The notes beneath the pieces are model-generated. The model saw only the letters and a program-made list of their open reading frames with translations, was not told where the DNA came from and ran no database searches. Both the position numbers and the translations under genes were made by a program. A DNA stretch of 62,000 bases from Tubiluchus corallicola (lineage: Eukaryota > Priapulida > Priapulimorpha > Priapulimorphida > Tubiluchidae): the NCBI GenBank assembly GCA_030141605.1, contig JAQGDQ010000062.1:385001-447000 (forward strand). The letters are read 5' to 3'. Shown in pieces: positions 1-14,541 of the stretch (position 1 is the first letter of the stretch; every line of letters starts with the position of its first letter).

Positions 1-518
1 AAGCTATCCTAGCTGAACTAATAAAGCTGGCGTGAATTCCCCTATTCCATGCAGTAACAGCCAACTGACGCCATCTATTTCACTAGAAACAAAACAGGTG
101 AATCTAATAATTAATAAATGAACTAATTAAATAGATATTTGAGTACCAATTAATAATGAAGAAATTAAGTATATTAGTAACAGTTCACAGATATAAGGTA
201 ACTGTTCTTACCCAAAAAGTATGTCGTTTAATCTATAAGCTTGCCAGATTTTGGGCTTGTAACAGTATTACTAGGTAACTCTCTAATCACTGATTGGCTA
301 ATTTTACTTCATCAGTTGGTAAGTGAGTTTATGACCATATTTGGTTTTAACCGACTGCGTGCCTGAAAGAAAATTCGAACCGCCCCTCTGGAATGAGCTA
401 AAATAATTCACTGTAACAGGTTATGAGGTGCGATTTAGCTCACTATTAGCCACTGATTCTTTAATTTTGTGTTGAAATGCACCATTAGTTAATTTGCTGT
501 GGATTTTTGTTGTTTTAT
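1..518. other. AT-rich non-coding flank
   Basis: I see no gene or recognisable repeat here. The last 20 bases form a T-rich tract ending in an AG, which could be the 3' splice site for the open frame starting at 519, so part of this stretch is probably intron of a gene that starts left of the window. Confidence 0.4.
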
Positions 519-831
519 AGCGACACCTGTCTGCGAAAAAAACGTACAACTAGAACAGAATCACGAAGGACCTCAACCTTCACCACGTGTGGAACAAAAT
601 AAAGACCTGATTACTCTACTTCAGGACACTAATCCAGCAACCATCATTTCCTCACAAAAGCAGTCGGCTGCTCTTGCACAAATTGTGAAAAAACTTTTCA
701 TAAGTTTGAACACAAGTGTAAATTTTAATTTAAGCATTACGTCACAGTCTCGTGTCGGCAGTGCACCATACACGACGAAAGTTCATAAATCAAGTGGCAA
801 TCTAACGCCCAGAATTACTATAGATGGCTAA
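519..831 (+). CDS. possible terminal exon of an unknown gene
   Basis: I do not recognise this protein. An open frame of about 103 codons follows a good acceptor (T-rich tract, then ATAG) and ends in TAA at 829-831; AATAAA-like signals lie near 903. The sequence is polar, rich in Gln, Ser and Thr, with no membrane segment, and ends in ITIDG. It has more mixed third positions than the flanking AT-rich DNA, which mildly supports coding. The frame has no convincing ATG, so it would have to be a 3' exon of a gene starting outside the window. It could also be a chance open frame. Confidence 0.35.
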
Positions 832-1814
832 ATGCTAATAAACAAATTGTTTTTCTCATAGTGCAACGTTATAATTACGCGTATTACTTAATATAGTTAC
901 GCAATAAATAGAATCACCAATTTTAGTTGTATAGTAATACATGTCACTGAGACTAGGTAAATAACAAATCCAGAACATGGCTTAGCCAAAAATCATTTAC
1001 AACAGAAACAGCAAAATGTGTTAGTTTACTTGACTTTTCCTTTACTTGACTTTACCTTTACTTGAAAAGGATAAAGTAAAGTACTCCTACACTCTATCTT
1101 CAACTATTCCGTGTTGCTCGTCTTTATTTACTAAGATAGAACGTAGACTTCATGCTGTTTCAACAATAAAAAAGAAGACGGATATTAAAGAAGCCATCAA
1201 TGCTTTCATGAAAACTAGGTCACATAATTGGTTTCCTAGCCGGCAGGTAAAAGGTGTCTGATTTCTGTTCCAATGATATTACGACTGCCATTCACATGCA
1301 TAAAATAGCACCACTAATTGAATATAAGCAAATGTCGCATATATTCGATTTTTGATCGATTTTTTATTGTTTTTTAAAGTGAAAAAAACCGAGGTGAAGA
1401 ACCGGAGCACTGAAATTGCATAAATTCCTTGATTCAAAGTAATCTATTTTCAAAATTGTACGATTGAAGACATTTTAGTGAAATGAAGTATTGATGTTTC
1501 CTACATGGTTGTGTTTACACCTGATACAAAGAGAATGCAATAACGCCGGGTCAAAATGTGCACATAATTATTAATGGTCACATTTTATGGTATACGAACC
1601 TATTGGTATGATTACCATTACGCCACACTAGGCCTTACTGCATTTACAAGCCTACGGGGCTTGCTGTATATTAATAAATTAGCGAACGTTAATTGTTACA
1701 TGACTAGAATTTAAAAGACATGTTATAGATAGCAGTTATATGTTCATATCTTATACGTGGACTATCCTAGACAAGAAGAATCCCGGAGATAGTATAATGA
1801 GGGTTAACAACACC
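832..1814. other. non-coding stretch
   Basis: No supported gene. The open frame near 1046-1250 has only a TTG start; it ends near a possible donor (CAG then GTAAAA), but no acceptor or homology backs it. Confidence 0.4.
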
Positions 1815-2051
1815 CAGGGCCTATTTCAAGGGGGGGAAGTGAGGATACTTCCCCGGGGCCTCACCCTCCAGGGGGGCCTCGCGCCGAGGTAACATTATTT
1901 TTTTTGCTTTATGCGAACATACTGTATAACTCCATATTTTCTCTTCGAAAATGCTTCTCCGGCGTTCTAGCAGTTATAAAATTTTCTGGGCGCCAAGGAG
2001 GCCTCACACACCCCACTTCTCCGGGCCTCGCTTAGGCTGAAATAGGCCCTG
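1815..2051. mobile_element. hAT-type MITE with 8-bp target duplication
   Basis: A 237-bp element with perfect 14-bp terminal inverted repeats, CAGGGCCTATTTCA on the left and its complement on the right. It is flanked on both sides by the same 8 bp, ACAACACC (1807-1814 and 2052-2059). An 8-bp duplication with CAGGG-type ends is the signature of the hAT superfamily. The inside is GC-rich compared with its surroundings and encodes nothing, so it would have depended on a transposase supplied in trans. The intact repeats and duplication suggest a fairly recent insertion. Confidence 0.9.
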
Positions 2052-3383
2052 ACAACACCATACTAACTCAAAGGGAAACATTATATAGTTGAACAGAAGG
2101 GTCACTGGCGAGCCTATTCATCGTTGATTGTATGAAACGGTTAATCATGTAGGCCTAAAGATACTCTATTCATTGAGCATCCAGCTATCTATATAGAGAC
2201 CTATTTGCAAGGCAGGATCTAGGCAACCAATTTCTTAAGGTGAACAGAAACCAGTATCTCGATAAACGACACTTCGTATTTGTCGTCAGCAGAACTTGTT
2301 GGCTTTACATTCTGAATACACAGTTATACGATTCATTTGTACTCTTCACATATTTGATACCCTACTGTTTTTTGGCACCAAATTCATTTCTGTTGCTTGT
2401 AAAGTATGGACTACCTTGATATGTTTATGTAATATGCTAAATAATTACATTGTGCTTGGAAATACAACTATAAGGTGTAGTAGTACGGTCAGTACTAAAA
2501 TGGAAGACCCAAGCTCTTGTATCACTCAATGTACTTCCAAGCATCATTTTCGATCGTTAGGTGCGCGAAGGTTAAAATGAGAAAATAATGCTACCAAAAA
2601 TTGTTATCCCGGGCTAACGAGAGATGGCGCTATAAAACAGCACCCCACTTTACATCAATTTTGTCTAAGTAGACCTAGTCCCTTGTTTTGTCGATACTTC
2701 TTTAACAAAAATTTAACTGTATACCTATTTATCATCAAATGAAAATTTAATAAAAATATCCATCATGCGAGATGCACTGTTTTTATTTTTATGTGAAAGG
2801 GAAAAAAGAAAAAACAAAGGATCAATAACCTATTTTTAGATTTCTACGCATAGAAAATGACAAGATGAAATGCATTAAAAGCAAAAAATGTCTAAAAGTC
2901 TATCACAGTAGCGAGAACAGCAATTACAAGACAGGTAAGAAGTGATTTGTTACTTTGATTAATCCAATGTTTTAGTGATCTATTGCTTACTGAAACTTTG
3001 TGTGATTTTTTCCCATTAAATGACAAGAAATAACCTTTCATAAATGAAGCTTAAAATGCGTTTTGAAACTCTGTATTCATTGTTGATCTCTGCTGTGAAT
3101 GACTGAATGAAATCATCACAGAGATACAGATGGACCATCCTGGGGACTTCGATTGCTGTTTTTCTTCAATGTTCACTAAATGAAGTTGGTCAGTTTTGCA
3201 ACCGTGAAAAATTGGAAATTTGCTGAGATAGCGACTCTTGTAGTGATAGATATTATTGCATTCTGAAATTATACATGAAATTTTCACTCTACCATTCAAA
3301 ATTAAGTGCCTTTTTTCACGTTCTCGGTATGAGTGACTAAATGTTATCATGTAACAACATGGAAACATTCAGGTGTTTCATCT
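2052..3383. other. non-coding stretch
   Basis: No gene or repeat that I can support. Short open frames here lack splice context, homology or both. Confidence 0.4.
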
Positions 3384-3729
3384 AAAGGACTACTATTGAT
3401 AACAAAGTAGGTGTGGTCCCGCCGTAGGATCTAGGTTAAGTAAGCCCCGCTTTCAATTTTGGATCTAGGCTTGCAAAACGTTGGCTGTAGATATAAAATG
3501 TGATCCTCAAAGTCCGCAAATTCGATGCTCGTCAAACAATTTCAAGACGTTTCATTAAATTTTTTTGACGTGCAGAAAATTTGCGGACCTTGAGAGATGG
3601 ACAATATCACAATTTATATCTACAGTCAACATTTTGCCAGCCAACATCCAAAATTCGAAAACGGGGCTTACTCAAAGTAGAATATGTGACAGAACCAAAC
3701 CTGCTTTGTTATCAGTAGTAGTCCTCTCG
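3384..3729. mobile_element. fold-back (long inverted repeat) element
   Basis: Two arms of about 140-150 bp face each other (about 3384-3525 and 3583-3729). The left arm begins AAGGACTACTATTGATAACA and the right arm ends with the near-complement; both share an AAGTAAGCCCCG-like block and a CTGTAGATATAAA block. The arms are roughly 80% alike with small indels, around a spacer of about 60 bp. There is no coding capacity. It is a MITE or fold-back transposon of unknown family; I found no clear target duplication. Confidence 0.8.
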
Positions 3730-4332
3730 GTGTGGTTGCTTTTTCCTTTGTAATCGGAATTGATTTTTCTCTAACTGTTGTTTACCAGTTAAAATAAGAC
3801 CTAATAAAAGCTACAGCAAAACAAAATGAAAACCACATTGCGATCGAAGAAACAATTTATTTACACTGTACAGTCATGTTATATACAAATCTATATCAAG
3901 CTATAATCAACTTTCCTATAATGTCATACTAATATAAATTTTATAAAACAATATATCACCTGCATCTGAAAAAGGTTAGTCAGCTAGTTAGTGGAAACCA
4001 TAACCAGTAATCCTAACTTTTAGATAGGGGTATATTTCGTTTCCCGTTTAGCACGATATCAACAACGAAAAGGACGCCATTTCTTATTTGCTGCAAGATT
4101 ACTTAGATTTCATAAGCGTTTTGCTTGTTCCCTTTATGTAGAAATAAAATTTGCTTGTGTTTTAGAAAAAAACTATTAATTGACATGACTTTGGTTATGA
4201 ACGCGTATCAAAAAATTAGCTATGTGATATGTTTGTTGAGATGGCAGCTATTGAACTGCATTTACACAATAATTTTTGCAAAAAGGATGCCAAAAATGCA
4301 AAAACACAAGTAAAGCGGAAACATTGGGCATG
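3730..4332. other. probable 3' UTR of the globin gene and flank
   Basis: Downstream of the globin stop on the minus strand. A minus-strand AATAAA lies at 3856-3861, about 475 nt past the stop, and could end the transcript. Nothing else is recognised. Confidence 0.45.
3856..3861 (-). terminator. candidate polyadenylation signal of globin gene
   Basis: AATAAA on the minus strand, the nearest canonical signal that I noticed downstream of the globin stop at 4333. The 3' UTR would be about 0.5 kb. Positional inference only. Confidence 0.4.
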
Positions 4333-9057
<4,725 letters not shown>

Positions 9058-9558
9058 CTATAACAGATTTAATACATGATGAGTAAATCGACAAAGTTTA
9101 CAAATGAAGCTTACTCGTGATAACAAGTTAACAGGTAAGTGTAGGAAAGACCACAAACGGATTTTTACAAATCCTCTCTGTACAACCTGTTTAACACTAA
9201 CCAAAGCTTTGCTTAAGAAACTACGGCTGGACTAACCAAAGCGATGGAAATAGGTTGACATCCATTGTCGTAAATGCTAATAAAGCAAAGGTTATAGACG
9301 GAATCATGGACGTTAATTTATGTTTGTTAACTTTGTTACAATCTTTGTTAACTCTGACCTATTTACTAACAACATTTCTCAAGTAGGAGTTGCACGCGTG
9401 GCGATAAAGAGGATTTGAAGCTTACGTTTTTGAATAATGTTCAATACGTTGCGCAAAAGAAATTGGGATAATAAGTAAAGTATTAGAGTAGTAAAACTTA
9501 CAGCAATTTTAGAAGAAATTACAACAACAGCAGGTTATTTCTTAAGTAACTGATACAT

Positions 9559-9593
<35 letters not shown>

Positions 9594-11134
9594 AGTAATC
9601 ATCTACCAAAAATTTATTATAAAAGTATTATTCTAGTAGGCCATCAAAACCCAAGCCTTTAGTATATGTAACGGAAAATGCCTAACATCGTACCGCACTT
9701 ATTTTCATTGGTATATATCTGGTCCTTCAGTTATGACACCAACTTTAAACGGTATCATATAGTTAAATGACAGTAGTGCTATTAATTCCATTCACTTCGC
9801 ATATTATTTTCAAAAAATGTATCGTCGATAATACCAAAAAAAACTTTTGGGAGATTCATTAAAAGTCCAAAATTTATTGCTTATTGTACTTGGAAATGAA
9901 ACAAAGTCAGCTTCACGTTATCCAAAACACGAGGCCTCAGTTGGTGACCTAAGTCCCTTGATCACCTGATCATGTGACTATCTCCAATTTATAGTACTTT
10001 ATTACTGTATACTATTACTAAATAGAAGCAGAACTATTACAGATTACTATGCAAGGCGTTATATAGTAATAAGAAATAAACGTGGCTTTATTTACCATCT
10101 ACAAAATTGATTAACAGATTACAACTTATTTAATCTCTGATTTAAATAATTGGCCAGTGCGTTATAAATTCTTATTAAGTTGTTTTTTGCTTAGTTTTCT
10201 TACTTTCACATATCAAAAAGACAATAATCTATGCTTTACTTACTGCCATTGTGCTGATCCTACGAGGACAGAAAAAGAGAGACGAAGTTACACCGGAGAA
10301 GGAGAGGGAAATGGGTGTGACACGTCCTTTTATATGACAATCAGCTGCTAAGCAAAACTAGTTCCAGGTAGGTGTAAAAGTAAAAGCCAGAGGCGCTAAG
10401 TGCAGGGTAACATAAATTCTCTACTAATGTCCTCAAATTTAAAAAGGCGTGGCTGGTGTGACCTTCATCCTGTTACTTGATCGTTTTCGTTTTCCCTTTA
10501 TTTGCGATTTCCAAGTCGTGTGTTGCTGCTGATTGCTGAAATTTGCACCATTATACATAAAATATTGACAAGTACAGAATCTCATGGCTCTTTCATTGGT
10601 GTTTTCTAAAGGCAGATTGTTCCTTTTTGATTTTGCTAAATATACATAACAAATTTCTACAAGTTTAAAAACAAAAACATACCAAAAACAAGAATAAAAG
10701 ATGAGCCCTATTAAAACACCAGCCAGGATTATCGCTCTGACAGCTGCTCCCCTCCCACTTGTCTGTTCTGGGCTTTAGTTCATCGCTTCCAGAAAGCGCC
10801 TGTGTTGACACAGAAAATATATTTTGATAAAAGTATAAAATCTACTCATTGCGTAAGCTTTTACAAATAGTAATTCTGCTGTCGTGGCCTAATGGCACTG
10901 TGTGTTAGCGTTGCCCCTCTGCCTGAACTTCGTAATAATCATTTCATTAATTTTACCGTCGCATTACTTTCTCTTAACTTAACGGGAGTAATACACATAG
11001 CTTTGTAATGCTCTTTTGGCACTTACGGTTACTACGCATGCGAAGTTCTCGGGCGTTTTTACCTGCGTGAATCAAGTTGTATGCAACGTGTGGGTGGTTT
11101 CACTGATACCTGATGAAGCCACAAATGTTGTATT
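9058..11134. other. intergenic or globin first-intron sequence
   Basis: The missing A-helix exon of the globin is expected on the minus strand here or higher, but I could not identify it. The plus frame at 10157 has only a GTG start. A minus open frame at about 10440-10770 has no start or splice support. Confidence 0.4.
9561..9590. repeat. (AT)n microsatellite
   Basis: Thirty bases of pure AT. Confidence 0.95.
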
Positions 11135-11164
11135 TATAAAGCCGCTGCAAGACACGTCTTCAGT
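11135..11164 (+). promoter_or_regulatory. TATA box and initiator of the secreted-peptide gene
   Basis: TATAAA at 11135-11140, followed 25-30 bp later by TCAGT (11160-11164), a good match to the arthropod/general Inr, with the A at 11162 as likely start site. The ATG at 11236 would then follow a 5' UTR of about 75 nt with an in-frame TAA at 11209. TATA promoters are typical of tissue-specific genes such as peptide hormones. Confidence 0.6.
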
Positions 11165-11235
11165 ATTTTCTACTGATGGGCACGTCTCTATTTAAACGTA
11201 AAGAATATTAAGGTTTGTTTAAATCAAACGTTGCG

Positions 11236-11496
11236 ATGAAAAACAGGAAGCAGTGTTGCGTATTTTACAGTCACGCGTTTTTATTTTTAATCTGTATTTT
11301 TCTTCTCATGGAAGTCACAACCGCTAGAATGTTTTTCTCTGTCGGCTGGGGTCCGGCGGGATCTAAAAAGAACTATGCGACTCAACAAAGAGAAAAAGAA
11401 CGATTATTACAGTGGAAAAAATTACTGGATAAAAACCTTAATTCTAAAAGAGGATTTGCGAGATCTTTTGGTTCTCACGACAGCCATGAAAGAGAG
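11236..11496 (+). CDS. secreted-peptide precursor exon 1
   Basis: ATG at 11236 was chosen because the frame has a stop at 11209 and no earlier ATG. It covers the signal peptide, the FSVGWG peptide and both dibasic sites, and ends in phase 0 before GTAATG. Confidence 0.7.
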
Positions 11497-14079
11497 GTAA
11501 TGTAGATATTGAACTATACTTAAATACTTATTGTTCCCAGCACTTGTAATTCTAACTTTGGAGAATGGTTGCAATGAAAACAAGTTACCCAAAATATAAA
11601 ACAATCGTTCAGCAGTTTCATTCACACATTCCGACGTGTGACGTGTGGAAATTCGCCTAACTACTCGTGTAGTAAGCTACTAAAATCAAGCAGTAGTTAC
11701 CTACATTACTGACTATCCCATTCAAATATAATATCTACTTGAATTTTCCAACGACCTGCTGAACTTAAGCACTCGCGCTGTAAAAACTACTCAAGCAAGG
11801 ATCAAATATTTTAAAACGATGCTTATATACAAAAAGGGTGTTTGAACAGACGAAAAAGCCTTCATATGCTAAAAAACATTCAAAGTTACTGCATGTTGAC
11901 TCACTGAAATCAAGTACTGATGTTGTAATCTACCAAAACAGAACAGTAAAGCAACGAAACGAACTGATTCGCACTGATAAGCTGTTTGAATTATTGAAAT
12001 GCATTGCCTGAATTAGAGAGCTGGTACAATCTAGCGGTAACACCTCCGTTTTCCGTTTGAGAGGTCTGTGAGTTCGGTACCGCGATCGGATCATACGGAA
12101 GACCTTAAAAATGGAACCTGCTAATGTTCTACTGGCTCGTAGCATGTAGGATAAAAGTGGGGCAGTAACGTTAGTTTAGAATTGTTATTTGCAGTCGACG
12201 AAAAGCTGTATGAACTTTTATATTACTTGTTAATCCAAAAGCCGACTTTAAATAAAGATTATTGTTACCAGAAGCTTCTCACTATGAACAATAAACTCTA
12301 CAGAGTCGGCAGATAAATCGTAGAAAGTCACGGGTGAAAGCTGCAAAACTTAGCAGTAAACTGTTGAAAGTTAGCCATATCTGAAGTTAGTAATGTTTCT
12401 TGTATGGCGATCTTTCTTGTAACTTTATTTTCCCACAATCAAAAAAAAATTACGAATTTTATACTAAAAGCGAATAATGGAATTGTAATGCTTAAATTGA
12501 GCAGCAAACAAATGAAAAATGGTTAGATCTGTATCAGGCTGGTTGAAACTAGTAAACTGCAACGTGTCAAGTGAACGCAGAGGAACTTTAATCAGTAATA
12601 GTGTTAAACGTTAATCAGACTAAGAAGTGACTCAAACTTTTCAGCGAAATTGACTAAAAATTGAAAAGTTGATTACGCACAATACATTGTTTAAATTTTA
12701 GACTAAATTAACTGCAATAAAACAGTAGTCTCTGGATTTAATTAACACATAGTCCCACAGTGAAGTAAAAAGTAATTACACAGCTGAGGAAAAAATAAGA
12801 AAAAATAACAAAAATGGCAAAAAACGTTATTATATATACGGCAGAATATATACACGCTAAGCAAGGCACTAACTTTAGAAAGCTTTACTCTACAGTTTAC
12901 AGATATGACTACCAGTGAAGCACTGAAGCAAAGAAGAACTAGAATTCTTGCAAAACGTCGGCAAAACGCAAACTAAATAAAGTTAGTATATTTTCATATA
13001 ATATAATGTCGAGTCAGCAATAACAAATCAACAGATAACTGCTAATCGACGCGTCTGTTTAACAAATCCTAGAGATTGTTAGCATTAACACCTTGCCTGA
13101 CTGCCCAAGACGTCAACAAGTGATACGTGCTTACGCGAAGTTTCCATAAAGATTTAAATAGATTTATCTTGTGCATCGTGGCAGCCTTTATTATTATAGC
13201 ATGTCATCTTACTTATCACGTCATTTGCATCTTCCTTTATCTCGTAGCAGTACAAAGATTACAAGCTGATCGTCTTTGAAAAGGTCATTCTGGGCATGCG
13301 TGCAAGTTACAAATATTCTGCAATACCCACAATCTCACGGAAAGAAGCACACGGACTGGTACTTTCCCATGGACAGTTGATGTGTCGGCCGTTCACAAAT
13401 CAGAAAAGTGATTTTGACGTTATCTAATGTCTTTAAATCTCCAACCCACTTTCCATGCAGATCGTATTCAACTGTTTAGACTAGTTTAGTTTTAAACTGT
13501 TCAGCGTGGTTTTAATGCATTGATAACAGTCTTTTATTTTTATTATTGTTTTTTTATTTTAATTAATTGTGAATATGTACGTCAAGAAATTATGTTACAA
13601 TGTTTCTTGTTGCTGTTCTAGTTATCCGATTGAAATTATGAATTGTGCAAGTCATGGTACCGCTGCTGGATAGGTACCATTATAACGTTTTAACTATCTT
13701 ATTGTAATTGTAAAAATGTAACGTACGTGTATTAAAAAATATAAATTCCAGTTCCTGCCCGCACAATCTTTGCATTACGTTTTCTTCCTTTTTCACTGCC
13801 TACTTCTGATTTTGTCTGCAAGCTTACGTTTCAAATGTCACATGTTTTAAAGTCAGTAACATCTTCTCTAATACGTCTTATTCACACCCTCTCAGACTAC
13901 AATAGCATGTCATCGATATAAAATAAAGAATCGTGCACACTCTGGTTAAATGTGTCTAACAAGGCTACTGGCTACGACACAGACAATTAATTTTTGAATT
14001 GATTCTTTTTCAGAATTCCATTTTGGCTAATCTTTTGCGTCTTCTACATCACCCAGATGCAGGCGGGGACGGGATTTAA
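11236..14079 (+). CDS. candidate neuropeptide precursor, AKH/GnRH-like
   Basis: Two exons, 11236-11496 and 14014-14079, joined in phase 0 (donor GAGAG then GTAATG; acceptor GATTCTTTTTCAG), encode 108 residues. Residues 1-30 form a signal peptide with a hydrophobic core (FLFLICIFLLM) and a likely cut after VTTA. The mature peptide would begin at once: RMFFSVGWGPAGS, then Lys-Lys (44-45). FSxGWG at fixed spacing matches AKH/RPCH, and GWGP recalls echinoderm GnRH-type peptides. The N-terminal Gln of that family is replaced by Arg, and a Ser separates Gly42 from the dibasic site. A second dibasic KR is at 71-72; the C-terminal part ends NLLRLLHHPDAGGDGI. The family is inferred from a short motif; secretion is well supported. 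Confidence 0.65.
11497..14013 (+). other. intron of the secreted-peptide gene
   Basis: A 2.5-kb intron, AT-rich, with one SINE near 12000-12170 and no other recognised element. Confidence 0.55.
12000..12170 (+). mobile_element. tRNA-derived SINE
   Basis: An A-box-like CTAGCGGTAACACC at about 12031 and a B-box-like GAGTTCGGTACCGC at about 12070 are spaced as in a tRNA. They are followed by GGAAGACCTTAAAAATGG, which resembles the core of widespread invertebrate tRNA-SINEs. It lies inside the intron of the peptide gene. It is not a functional tRNA: the arms do not pair. The family assignment is from memory. Confidence 0.6.
14014..14079 (+). CDS. secreted-peptide precursor exon 2
   Basis: Strong acceptor with T-rich tract, 21 codons (NSILANLLRLLHHPDAGGDGI) and TAA. 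An AATAAA follows 101 nt later, so it fits a terminal exon. Confidence 0.6.
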   Translation, partial: NSILANLLRLLHHPDAGGDGI

Positions 14080-14179
14080 CGCGCACATAAGACTGCCAAA
14101 TTTCAAAATTACTAATACAAAGCATTGGACGAAGATCAAATTGCTTGTGTTTTTCTTGTCTCTATTAAGTGTAATGTGA

Positions 14180-14185
14180 AATAAA
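14180..14185 (+). terminator. polyadenylation signal of the secreted-peptide gene
   Basis: AATAAA about 100 nt after the stop. It sits exactly at the left border of the 180-bp tandem duplication. Confidence 0.6.
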
Positions 14186-14541
14186 TCATTTGACATCTTA
14201 CACCCATAACAGGAGAGCCAAAAGTGCTACCAACAAAGACTTGATCACAGCCAGGCTCTAACTTGATAAACTCATGGTAAACACTTCTAAAAGACAAATA
14301 TTATGGAAGCATATTAATAACGACGGGACAGAAATAACCAAATGCAACTTCCTCATTCCAGAAAATCATTTGACACCGTACACCCATAACAGGAGAGCCA
14401 AAAGTGCTACCAACAAGGACTTGTTCACAGACTCCAGGTTTCAACTTGATAAACTCGTGGTAAACACTTCTAAAAGACGCATATCATTGAAGCATATTAA
14501 TAATGATGGGACAGAAACAACCAAATGCAACTTCCTTATTT
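14183..14541. repeat. tandem duplication, two 180-bp copies
   Basis: Copies at about 14183-14362 and 14363-14541 are roughly 90% identical. Shared blocks include ACACCCATAACAGGAGAGCC and ATATTAATAACGACGGGACA (last with a few changes). One forward frame is open across most of both copies (KHINNDGTE repeated), but copy 1 has a nonsense codon (TAA where copy 2 has CAA) and no gene model supports it. Confidence 0.9.

Noticed and set aside
1046-1261. Possible exon ending SRQ before GTAAAA
   Set aside because: Start is TTG, no acceptor is clear and nothing links it to the frame at 519-831.
10157-10351. Small secreted Cys-containing protein
   Set aside because: The frame starts with GTG, has no upstream promoter and no homology; the signal-like start is likely chance.
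10440-10770. Minus-strand open frame with a hydrophobic segment, considered as the missing globin exon
   Set aside because: It has no ATG at a useful place, no phase-0 donor and no A-helix pattern.
10881-10945. Second tRNA-like SINE head (GTGGCCTAATGGC)
   Set aside because: No B box at the expected distance.
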